A stretch of DNA of 25,794 nucleotides from Nephromyces sp. MM_2019 (lineage: Eukaryota > Apicomplexa > Aconoidasida > Nephromycida): assembly GCA_015657535.1 (NCBI GenBank), contig JADHZB010001840.1:7117-32910 (forward strand), given 5' to 3'. Below the pieces are notes generated by a model. It did no database searches, had not been told where the DNA came from, and was given only the letters and a program-made list of their open reading frames with translations. A program made the position numbers and the translations under genes. Below are positions 1 through 10,478 of this stretch, in pieces. Positions within the stretch are counted from its first letter, which is position 1. Each line of letters starts with the position of its first letter.

Positions 1-90
<90 letters not shown>
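1..90. repeat. (TG)45 microsatellite
   Basis: A perfect TG dinucleotide run opens the window. It is followed by a short TA-rich stretch and a splice acceptor at 153-154, so it is most likely the 3' part of an intron of the gene whose last exons lie at 155-569. Reading frames through it (Cys-Val repeats) are artefacts of the repeat. Confidence 0.95.
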
Positions 91-91
<1 letters not shown>

Positions 92-154
92 TATAGACAT
101 GTATATATATACATGTGCCTTTGTGTGTGTGTGTGATATATATAATAAATTTAG

Positions 155-439
155 GTTAATTGACATATCACCATGGGGAAGTACAACACCACCTTTATTA
201 TTTGATTATGAGGAATTACGTTTAAAAGCATTTACATGCAACACACACACACACACACAAACACACACAAACACACACACAAATATACGACTTGTAGTGG
301 AAGAATCTGATAAACAAATTAAACCTGAGACGTTACAAAAATACCCACAGGTTAGATAATTTACAATATATGTGTACCGTTATACACACACACACATATA
401 AACAAATTCATATATATAAACACATACATATACACACAC

Positions 440-473
<34 letters not shown>

Positions 474-569
474 ATATAGGAATTATTAGAGCTATCAATG
501 AATAATTCAGATAATAAAAATAATTTTGAGGATTTGATTAATTTGTTAAATGACACACACAAAAAATAA
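155..569 (+). CDS. 3' end of an unidentified protein gene (two last exons, 5' part outside window)
   Basis: Two exons can be read. The penultimate exon (155-350) follows a TTTAG acceptor and begins around the motif DISPWGSTTPPLLFDYEELR. It carries a CA tract read as a Thr-His/Asn run of about 15 residues, continues with RLVVEESDKQIKPETLQKYP and ends before GTTAG at 351. The last exon (480-569) follows a TATAG acceptor, begins ELLELSMNN and ends LLNDTHKK-stop. Phases agree (0/0). The mixed amino-acid composition outside the CA tract and the A/T-biased third positions support real coding. I do not recognise the family and give no function. The Thr-His run inside the exon is an example of the microsatellite invading coding sequence seen throughout the first half of the window. 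The 3' flank converges on the LLPH-like gene on the other strand. Confidence 0.6.
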
Positions 570-904
570 TAATTTGTGTGTGTGTAAAATATTTTAAACT
601 TAAAACTTTATAAATATGTGTGTAAAAACTTATTTAATATGAAGTGTGTATGTGTATAGATTGAGTATATTGGATATGTTTTTATATTCTATGATTAGAT
701 ATGTGTAAATTATCTAAAGTATATATAGGGTGTGTGTAAGATTGTGTGTGTAAGATTGTGTGTGTAAGATTATATAATGAAGTTTCTAGGCCAAAAATAT
801 TCAAAGGGTATCAAATAATTATGTGTGTGTGATGTGTTGTGTAAAGCCTATGTGTATATGTGTGTGTATATGTGTGTGTATATGTGTGTGTATGTGAATT
901 TTGG
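570..904. other. Convergent intergenic spacer, TG-rich
   Basis: About 335 bp lie between two convergent stop codons. The spacer is AT-rich with many short TGTGTGTA units, including three TGTGTGTAAGATT copies around 730-770. I see no coding exon and no RNA gene in it. Confidence 0.6.
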
Positions 905-1593
905 TTAATTTAATTTCTTATTTTTTTTAGCTTTGAAAATTGTTTTCTTAATCTTGTCAAAGGGTAATTGTGAAGATGTGTAATGATCATTATTATTAGT
1001 GTGTGTAGAAGGTGTTGTGTGTGTAGGATTGACAGGCCCTGGTATATATTTATACACATTTTTTATTTGTTGTTTTTCTTCCTCTGTAAATTTACGCCTC
1101 TGACGCACACCTGCAAATCCTGTGTGTGGCATAGCCTCTGATCTAAAATCAATTATTGTTGCTTGTTTTTTCTGAGGGAATTCTGAATTCACATGATCTA
1201 CACACACACATTTATATACACACACACATTTATATACACACACACATTTATATATACACACACACATTTATATACACACATATAGTTATATATACACACA
1301 CATTTATATACACACATATAGTTATATACACACACACATTTATATACACACACACATTTATATACACACACATATAGTTATATATACATACATTTTTATA
1401 TATACATACATTTTTATATATACACATATTTTTATATATACATACATTTTTATATATACACATATTTATATATATACACACACATATATATACAACATAC
1501 AAATGTATATATATATACACACACATATAGTTATATATACACACACATATAGTTATATATACACACGCATATAGTTATATATACAACATACAA

Positions 1594-1628
<35 letters not shown>

Positions 1629-1824
1629 ATTATATATACACACACATATAGTTATATATACACACACATATATTTATCTGTATACATATATATAGAGAGT
1701 AAGAAAACAAGAAAATCATAAAATAGAGTTATATATGTTGAGGTGTACATGTGTATGTATGCAAATATATGTGTGTATGTGTATGTGTACAAATATTTAT
1801 GTGTGTGTATGTGTATGTATGCAA

Positions 1825-1866
<42 letters not shown>

Positions 1867-2340
1867 TGGGTAGAGAAAGGAGTTCACGGTTTCTTCATGG
1901 TTTACAAGGTCAGGTTTAAACGTTTTGTTGAAAAGTGTGTTGGCTCGTTCTACTTCGATTGTTTCTGTGTAATTTTGGTGTGTATAAATTTAGTAATGAA
2001 AATACACACACACACAAAATATCTATATACAATACGGAATAACTACATACACACACTCATACACAAAACATCGAAAATCACAAGCATATAAACCATCCAC
2101 CCACACAAAACATCTACATACACAATAACCACCCATACACACACATACACATACATACAAATAATACATTCAAATAATACACACACAAACACATACACAT
2201 ACACATACATACATACACATATACATACATATACACACATACACATACACACACATATACACACACACACTACCTTTAATAACTTGACGTTTGGCTGATC
2301 GATATCGCCTTTGAACTTTTGAGCGTAATCCTTTGGCCAT
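905..2340 (-). CDS. LLP homolog-like nucleolar/ribosome-biogenesis protein (DUF2423-type N-terminus), 3 exons
   Basis: Three exons on the minus strand join in phase: 2340-2274, 1964-1866 and 1197-905, giving 152 residues. The ATG is at 2338-2340. The protein starts MAKGLRSKVQRRYRSAKRQ, which matches the conserved MAK-S/G-LRSK start of the LLPH (Learning-associated protein/DUF2423) family. That family comprises small basic nucleolar proteins linked to large-subunit ribosome assembly. Family members are typically about 110-150 residues, so the length fits. The C-terminus is strongly basic (KKTIFKAKKNKKLN). Exon 2 contains ETIEVERANTLFNKTFKPD and exon 3 contains MPHTGFAGVRQRRKFTEEEK. A short CA tract adds a PTHTTPSTHTNNN segment near residues 115-130. 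Intron 2 (1198-1865) is almost entirely CA/TA repeat. Introns are GT-AG. The N-terminal match is seen; the nucleolar role is known from the family and inferred here. Confidence 0.78.
1198..1690. repeat. CA/TA compound repeat filling intron 2 of the LLPH-like gene
   Basis: Tandem degenerate units are built from (CA)3-5 plus ATTTATATA, ATAGTTATATATA or CATACATTTTTATATATA. The unit length is about 16-22 bp, and blocks of the same variant are clustered, which suggests local tandem expansion. It lies wholly within the intron between exons 2 and 3. Confidence 0.85.
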
Positions 2341-3471
2341 TTTGAGAAAGTGAGTTGCTTATATAAAAATGTGTGTATGTGAGTGTGTGTGGGTGTGGGT
2401 TTATATATGTGTTTATGTGTGTGTGTGTGTGTATGTGTATATGTGTATGTGTATGTGAAGAGGGTGAAAAATATATAAGAAAATGATCAAAATATCAAAG
2501 AAGAGGATAAAATTGGTATATGTGTTTTCTAGGCGTTCAAATCATTTGCTGAAATGTTATTACTATTTTGGGGAAGTGTGAGTATGTGTGTGTGTATGTA
2601 TGAGTGTAGTAGGATTGTGTATGTGTGTTTATAGTAGTGTGTGTGTTAGTGTGTAAGTGTAATGTAATTGTTTTATATGATAGTATAATAGTTCAATGTG
2701 TGTGTATGTGTGTTAGGTTAATATATTTGTGTGTATATAATTAGGTTGTATGATAGGCTAGCAAAGATTAAGTGTGTGTTTAGACATATTTGATTCATGT
2801 ATGTAAAGAGGAAGATAATATGTGTACGATTTTGTGTTTGCTAGCTATTTGATGATAAGCTAGTGTTTTGTAAACCATTAAAAGATGTGTGAGTGTGTGT
2901 GTATAATATAAATCGTTTCGAGCTTAGTGTAAGCTAATAAACATTTATGGTATACTTTATATATTTCAGATACCATTCAACACACACAAATTAATATAAA
3001 GATACTAAGCATTCTATGTACTAACTTAATTTATCACATACACACTAAACCTATTATAAAAACACTTAAATTATCCTTAACACACTAAGTAAGCTTCAAC
3101 TTATTACATACAAATTAATCTTATTATATACACACACACTAGATTCAAACACAAAACATATATCCGAGTATTGGATATCACCTACAAAAATCTCCACAAA
3201 TATATATATATATATACACACGCTCACACTACTTACCATCACACACATTAGACCTATAAAATAATAAACACATTTAAAACCACCCAAGGATAATTTTCAC
3301 AATACACACGCAACAGTTTTCTTTATAAATACACAACTAAACACTTTATAAACACACGCATCAATATATTTCACGTTACAGCATATAACACATACTCCAA
3401 CACATTAAGCATATACCCACACACATAAAGCGGCAGGCACTAATATATATATATATTGTGTATAAAACGAT
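2341..3471. promoter_or_regulatory. Divergent intergenic region with a CA/TG strand switch near 2950
   Basis: This is 1.1 kb between the start codons of the divergent LLPH-like (-) and thioesterase (+) genes. The half next to LLPH (2365-2920) is TG-rich on the + strand, and the half next to the thioesterase (2975-3470) is CA-rich on the + strand. Each gene therefore sees CA-rich DNA upstream on its own sense strand. A short ORF (2484-2582, about 32 residues) and a few gene-like fragments near 2738-2890 occur, but no spliced model is convincing. A dual promoter role is inferred from position only. Confidence 0.5.
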
Positions 3472-4734
3472 ATGCTTAGATATCATTTCATAAATCTTCA
3501 GGCATTTAAAATCTTTAAGAAAATCAACAGTATATGTTATATTACACTTACACACACACCATTGGCGTTATTACTGATAATGATGATACTCACATATAAC
3601 AAACACATAATTTTAAATATAGTTTTAGCTCACTCCAATCGCCTTACACACACAGCAACACATATTATTCCATTCCTCTCCAACACCACACACACACACC
3701 ACACCCGCACACACACACACCACTCGCGCACACACAATCTACTCTCCGCATTCACACAGAATACATACACTCCAAAGCGCTTGTATTACCAACACCTACA
3801 TACAGCTCCCACCCATACAACACAACATACTAGACAATCTACATACACAACACAACACACTACACAATCTACTTACACACCACCCACTACTAAAATGTTA
3901 AAAACAGATGGATGTGGTGGAAATGGGGTTGTTTTACCTCCCAGTACTACACATAAATACACACTTGTATGGTTACATGGCTTAGGAGGGTCTGGAGAAG
4001 AATGGTCAGATTTACCTCAATATTTTAAGGGTGAGAAATTTTACACACACACCAAATTTATCTTCCCTACCGCTCAGAGTCGCCCTGTAGCTATTTGGAA
4101 TAATCTTCCCCTTCCCGCTTGGGCTGATATTTGGGGTATTGGAATTGGTGTGAAAGAAGATAAAGATGGGTATGAGTCAACCACAAAACGTATAGAAAAA
4201 ATTATACAGACAGAAATTGAAATGGGTATACCTAAAGAAAACATTATATTAGGAGGATTTAGTCAGGGAGCTTCTGTTGCATATTATTTATCCCTCAGAA
4301 GCAACCCTAACAATATTGGCGCGATGATTATACTTTCTGGTTGGTTACCCTTATCTCATGAATTTACACACACACATAATAATAATGCGGATGATGTACA
4401 CACTGATAAGAATATTGGTATTGGTAAAATAGGTACAGAGACAAGTGCGGATACCCGCGGGAGTGATGCATCTACTGATAATAAGAATAATGTGCAAAAT
4501 GAAGATAAGAATAAAATTAATAAAAAAAGAAATTTTGACATGCCCTTCTTACAATGTCATGGAGAACATGATGAAGTTGTTAATTTTGAATGGGGGAAAA
4601 TGTCATTTGAATTTATGAATAATAATTTTGAAAACGTGTGTGGAAAATTCAAAAAAATTGATAAATTAGGTCATCAAATCAATGAAGATGTTATTAGCCA
4701 AATCAAACAATTTCTCACAAAACAGTTTCAATAA
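3472..4734 (+). CDS. Acyl-protein thioesterase / lysophospholipase (alpha/beta serine hydrolase)
   Basis: A single-exon ORF of 420 codons. The core from Met142 (ATG at 3895) is an APT1/lysophospholipase-type alpha/beta hydrolase with WLHGLGGSGEEW (oxyanion-side loop) and the nucleophile elbow GGFSQGAS (Ser264 of the long form, Ser123 from Met142; human APT1 uses Ser119). The catalytic Asp is in CHGEHDEVV (Asp367) and the His in LGHQINEDV (His401). Such enzymes remove palmitate from S-acylated proteins or deacylate lysophospholipids, normally in the cytosol. An approximately 50-residue Asn/Asp/Lys-rich insertion starting with a THTH tract lies between SGWLPLSHEF and the Asp loop. Without it the core is about 230 residues, the usual family length, which favours the start at 3895. 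The 141-residue extension from 3472 has a hydrophobic stretch (LALLLIMMIL) followed by Thr/His-rich CA-tract translation. It could be a targeting leader or simply stop-free CA-rich upstream DNA. Confidence 0.88.
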   Translation: MLRYHFINLQAFKIFKKINSICYITLTHTPLALLLIMMILTYNKHIILNIVLAHSNRLTHTATHIIPFLSNTTHTHHTRTHTHHSRTHNLLSAFTQNTYTPKRLYYQHLHTAPTHTTQHTRQSTYTTQHTTQSTYTPPTTKMLKTDGCGGNGVVLPPSTTHKYTLVWLHGLGGSGEEWSDLPQYFKGEKFYTHTKFIFPTAQSRPVAIWNNLPLPAWADIWGIGIGVKEDKDGYESTTKRIEKIIQTEIEMGIPKENIILGGFSQGASVAYYLSLRSNPNNIGAMIILSGWLPLSHEFTHTHNNNADDVHTDKNIGIGKIGTETSADTRGSDASTDNKNNVQNEDKNKINKKRNFDMPFLQCHGEHDEVVNFEWGKMSFEFMNNNFENVCGKFKKIDKLGHQINEDVISQIKQFLTKQFQ

Positions 4735-4954
4735 TTGACTCAGCTAATTTAAGTGTAAATATCTCTTATTCTTAAATAGTAGAAATATATATATATATAT
4801 ATTTATATATAAACATGTATATATATAAGTCATTGATATTTACATAAATTAAACCACTATATATACATTACACATTATACACATTGACATGTATATATAT
4901 ATGCGTCAATATATATAAAGACACATTTTACATTTACATTAGCACCTTATACAC

Positions 4955-4990
<36 letters not shown>

Positions 4991-6289
4991 TATAGTAATA
5001 AAGAAATCTAAAATATTAAATATTTTTAGAATTGACTACAAAAAATTATTTTTTAAATTTGTTTAACTTTTGTGTGTGTGTGTGTATTGACTCTATTAAT
5101 ATTATTATATAAAATTTTAAACACAATTTTTTTCAAGATATGTTTCACACACAACTTAATTATTTTACTTATACATTAACCCTAGCTGACACGTCCAAAT
5201 TTTCATACACCCAAATAAATTGCTTTAATTTTATCTGTACTCTGTGTGTAACATGTTTGATGTGTGTAACATGTTTGATATGTTTAATATATTTGATGTG
5301 TGTTATATGTGTAATATGGGTGACGTATGATGTGTGTGTACGCAATGTATTTATGTATAAGTATGACTTGTGTGAAGTGTGTGAAAAATAACTTGATATA
5401 AAAGGTGCATATATAGACTAAATGAAATGTGTGTATGTAGCAAAACGTATAGAAAGTAAGATATTATAAACTATTGAATTAGAAATTCTAATAAATAATA
5501 TACTTAAGATTCTAAAAAATAGTTATTGATTATTTTACACAGTTTAACAAAATGTGTGTAACTTGACAGTTTATATAAAATAAATAAATTTTTATTAAAA
5601 GGTTGCTATGTTCATAAAATATTGAATTCCAAGTGTGTGTATACAGTAATTATATGTATAAACTTTATATATGTAATTATATACATTAAACTGTAACCAC
5701 ACAAATACGAACCTTATTATACATAATATTAAACTAATGTGTAAAAATAAAGTATACACACACGTATAAAGTATCATAAAAAAAAACTTATTATTAAATT
5801 CACACACATTTATACACACATTACATGTGCACACACACAAACAGCTTACTCACAGGCATACACACACATTTGAACATACATTTCATTACAGACACACACA
5901 CGCAAATTACACATAGGAACCACAAACACCATCTACGCATAACACATGCATCACATTAACAGCACAAGCACACATCACACACACAAACATTATACATATA
6001 TCACATATTATACACACACATCTAAAAAATTGTATTCAAAGGAGTATAGTACTCAAAACATTAGTTTGTAATAAATTCGATTTCTTCAATTTATCTTTGT
6101 ATAATTAATTTCCTACAATTTATATATATATATATATATACGTGTGTATACTTATAATGTGCGTGTGTGTGTGAGTGTAAAATTTATTTCAATGTGTAAA
6201 TAAATGATTAAAAATAGAGTAAGATTTACCTATAATTTTGGTTACATCTTACACAGTTATATTACACACACACCAAAGACATATTACAG
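4735..6289. other. Long intergenic region, no convincing gene
   Basis: About 1.55 kb lie between the thioesterase stop and the first possible exon of the RFC-like gene. It contains TA tracts (about 4961-4988, 6122-6140), a TGTGTAACATGTTTGAT repeat cluster (5240-5330) and CA-rich DNA from about 5750 that increases toward the RFC-like gene. Small open frames (such as 5140-5391, Cys/Leu/Val-rich) arise from TG repeats. I found no splice-consistent exons with normal composition. Confidence 0.5.
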
Positions 6290-6370
6290 AATTTGTAATA
6301 TACCCAAAAGACATTTTGCCTCCACGATTTTCAGGGAGCTTTAAAATACCTCCTGTGTATTATAGCATAT
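6290..6370 (+). CDS. Possible 5' exon of the RFC-like gene (uncertain)
   Basis: An 81-bp open segment follows a TTACAG acceptor and precedes GTAAGC. In one frame it reads FVIYPKDILPPRFSGSFK, then IPPVYYSI, with normal composition and no CA-tract residues. It ends in phase 1. It joins in phase to the acceptor at 6948-6949, whose following bases read GIFTHIF and then the Met at 6973 of the RFC-like protein. If used, it would give that protein an N-terminal extension and place the 121-bp tandem repeats inside an intron. I found no upstream start codon exon, so it may instead belong to an undetected gene. Confidence 0.35.
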
Positions 6371-6441
6371 GTAAGCATCTCTTTATTTACACTTTTTAGA
6401 GCCGTATACTCACCGTTTACACACTCATACACACAAACATA

Positions 6442-6804
6442 CACTTAATACCTAAATTATCAACTCACATACAAACACACAGATATACATGTTACACACA
6501 TACACTCACAATTTGCATATACACACAAACAATTTACACATACCAATGCACACACACAATGTCACTTAATAACTAAATTATCAACTTACATACAAACACA
6601 TAGATATACATGTTACACACATACACTCACAATTTGCATATACACACAAACAATTTACACATACCAATGCACACACACAATGTCACTTAATAACTAAATT
6701 ATCAACTTACATACAAACACATAGATATACATGTTACACACATACACTCACAATTTGCATATACACACAAACAAATTACACATACCAATGCACACACACA
6801 ATGT
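6442..6804. repeat. Three tandem copies of a 121-bp unit
   Basis: Copies run 6442-6562, 6563-6683 and 6684-6804. Copies 2 and 3 are nearly identical and copy 1 differs at a few bases (for example AATACCTAAATT against AATAACTAAATT). Each unit contains ATCAACTTACATACAAACAC, GATATACATGTTACACAC and ends in an ACACACACAATGT box. The array ends 145 bp before the RFC-like exon acceptor, so it lies either in the promoter or in the first intron of that gene. Confidence 0.95.
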
Positions 6805-6972
6805 GTGTATATATAAATATACACACACGCACACATAGATACCATAGCATCTCCATTTCACACACACTACTCCAACTTAACACATCTCTTTATAATTTAA
6901 TTTGTTGGGTTCATTGTGTGTGTGTGAACTTTGTTTACACACTTTTTAGACGGGATTTTTACTCACATTTTC

Positions 6973-8242
6973 ATGCCTAAATTATCCCAGCCAAAGGAGG
7001 CCTTAAAATTTGATTTTGCCTCCAAATATGTTGCACACACACATACATTTTCGGAGTATTTTAAACCCTCTGAACTTGTGTGTAAATTGTTGGAAAATTA
7101 CAAGTCAAAAAATTGGCTATTTCAGCCTTTAATATTTTATGGGCCTCCACAAATCGAAAAAGAGTTAATTGCTTTACACATACTTATAAGTGGCTTAGGT
7201 TTTGAAAGCATAAATGATTGGGTAAATCACACACACACACACACAAATACATAAATATATATGCAGTACACACACATTTACACACACACACATAAAGGAG
7301 TATACATAACTACATGCATAAACATACATAATCACAAGAAAATATATACCACAATCATCCCTAAATTCACAGACACTATAAACACATTACACACAGTCAA
7401 GAATCAACCATAAAATTAAAAATAAGTGTGTGTAACATAGTTTATATATGATTCAAATATGTGTAGCTTACACACAGTAAATCAGTTGATTTCAATGAAG
7501 AGGATGCTCGTTATTATTATACACAAATGGAAAATCGCTATTCAATAATGAGTAAGAGTGTGTGTTTATGTGTGTGTATCTGTGTGTGTGTTTGTGTGTG
7601 TATGTGTGTGGATATGGGTGTGTAAATTTTTAAGTTGAATTTTTGAGTATTATTCGTATATAAATACACATACAGAATGTATAATTACCAATTTAATTAT
7701 ATAGATTTGTGTGTGTTTTTGTGTGTAAATACATATATATGCTTATTTATGTGTGTGTGTGTGTATGTGTGCTATAGTACAATGTAGCACATTGGCCACA
7801 CTAAATAAAGATGACCCAAAATTAATTGACTTTCTTGTGCGCCTAAAACAACCTCCACCAATGGGATATCCCCCCTTTAAATGTAATTTATATATACACA
7901 CACACACAATTAAATATAACACTTACACACTTATATTATAGACACACATAACAGTTCATATATTATTCATACACACTCATGATAACAACATATTTCCACA
8001 CACTTATATATAATTCAAAAACACACACAATTTTCTATAACTCAAACACACACAAATTTATATATAATTCAATTACACACTCATTTATATATATTACACA
8101 CACAGACTATTCAAATATAAATGTATAGAATATTTGTTTATTAATGTGCGGTGGGTGTGTTTAATATTGTGGTATGTGTGTATAGCGTAGGTATCCAAAA
8201 TGCGTATTTCAAAGTGTGTGTGTGTGTGTGTGTCTGTGTGTA

Positions 8243-8274
<32 letters not shown>

Positions 8275-8906
8275 TGTATGTGTGTGTGTGTGTGTGCGTG
8301 TGTGTGTGATACTTTTAGTGTTAAAAAATTTATATATATATAATATATATGTGTGTGTGTATGTACGAATTGAAAACAGGTTTTGTTTTATTTGATTTTG
8401 ATTATTTAAGTAAAGAAATTCAACAAATTTTTTTGAAGTTTATACTCAAATCAAAACATCAAATTTTTATTATTAGTGATGAACTCTCCAAAGTAAATTA
8501 TACATATATATATATATATATATATGTGCGTGTGAGTCTATTTATGTGTGTGTGTGTGTGCCTATTTATGTGTGTGTGTGTGAGTCTATTTATGTGTGTG
8601 TGAGTCTATTTATGTGTGTGTTTGTGAGTCTATTTATGTGTGTGCGTGTGAGTCTATTTATGTGTGTGTGTGTGTATAAATAAGCATATATGAAAATCAC
8701 TACTATATTTAACTCAGATTATTACACCTCTTAAACATATGAGCTGTTGTATACGAATTCCTAAGCCAAACCATAATCAAGTACTTACACACACTTTTTA
8801 TTCACACACACATTTCACACATTCACATCCTATACACATACCATTTATATACACACATGTTTTAAAAACACATTTAATAGACACATTTTGTTAATTAAAT
8901 AAATAA

Positions 8907-8951
<45 letters not shown>

Positions 8952-9817
8952 GACACACACATTTATTGTGTGTATGTTTAATTGGGACCTCATTAAACTT
9001 CTAAATTTGCACACTCATTAATAAAATATGTATTAAACAAATAAAACCTTGTACACACATTTACAACTCAATTAGCTTACACATTTACTCAATCAAATTA
9101 TCAACCAAGAAAATCTAGCCTCACTTCCTTTTTGGCCCGTAAGTTAAGACGTGTATGATTTTACGGTTTATATTTTAGGCTATGTATGTATATATACATA
9201 TATGTGTGTGTATGAGTGTGTGTGTGTGTGTGTGTATGAGTGTGTGTGCGTGTACGTATGTGTGTGTGTGCGTGTACGTATGTGTGTGTGTGTATGTGTG
9301 TTTGTGTGTGTATGTGTGTCTGTGTGTGTATGTGTGTTTGTGTGTGTATGTGTGTCTGTGTGTGTATGTGTGTTTGTGTGTGTATGTATGCGTGCCAGCT
9401 TGTGTGTGCTTATATATATATATATGTGTGTGTGTGTGCGCTTGTACGTCCTTGTGTTTAAGTGTATATTTATGTATATATATTTCTACATATTTTTATA
9501 TGTACATATCCTAATATTGGTATTTTATACGCTATTTTGCATAGTATATAAAGGTATAAATGTGTAATATTATGAAATATTGTTAATATAATGTGTGTGT
9601 GTGTAATTTTATTTTTAGAAATCAACAGACCAATATATTAATCAAATTATTGATGCCAGTGAATATCGAAAATTCGAAGCTTTGCAATTATTAGAACTAG
9701 CTTCCTCAAAGAGGTAACACACACACAATCATAGATATAACTATACACACATATATATATATTTAAATATACACATATACATATACATACAAACATAATC
9801 ACAAGATTATATACAGA

Positions 9818-9848
<31 letters not shown>

Positions 9849-10446
9849 GCTCACAAACTATATATTTACACACAACTATGCATATATACACACAAACCTA
9901 TTCAAACATATACACATAACTATACACAAAAATACACAATCATACATATACACACATAACTATATATATATGCACACATTTATTTTATTAATTTTTTAGT
10001 TTCTGTGCAATTAAACAACTCACAACAATTTCACAAAATGCACACTTACAAAATTTATCAAAGATAATAATTAACCCAAAAATTGAACCACTTTACAAAA
10101 GGTAAAACTGTGTGTGTAAATTATAACTAATTAGCACATATGTATATATATATATATACATACATTTTATACTTAAATACACACACATACACATATATAT
10201 ATATTTATATAATGTTTATATGTATTTTACGCAAACATTTATATGTATTTGTGTGTACATATGAGTATATAAATATTTTTGTGTGCGTCTGTATACTTTT
10301 GTGCATATGTGTGTGGATGTGTATGTGATTGTATATATATAGAAAGGTGTGTATGTTTGTTGGTATGTGTGCGTGTGTGTGTGTGTGTATGTTTATGTCT
10401 GTGTGTATGTATGTGTGAGTGTATCCTATTGTGTAAAATTATGTTA

Positions 10447-10478
<32 letters not shown>

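Noticed and set aside
2484..2582. Short ORF of about 32 codons in the divergent spacer
   Set aside because: Too short, with no recognisable motif; a 17-bp intron model within it is implausible.
6442..6804. CRISPR-like array because of regular repeats
   Set aside because: The three units are directly adjacent and 121 bp long with no unique spacers, and the host is a eukaryote.
9151..9567. Long Cys/Val-rich open frames on the + strand in all three frames
   Set aside because: They are translations of the TG repeat inside intron 7 of the RFC-like gene; being open in all three frames with the same composition shows they are repeat artefacts.
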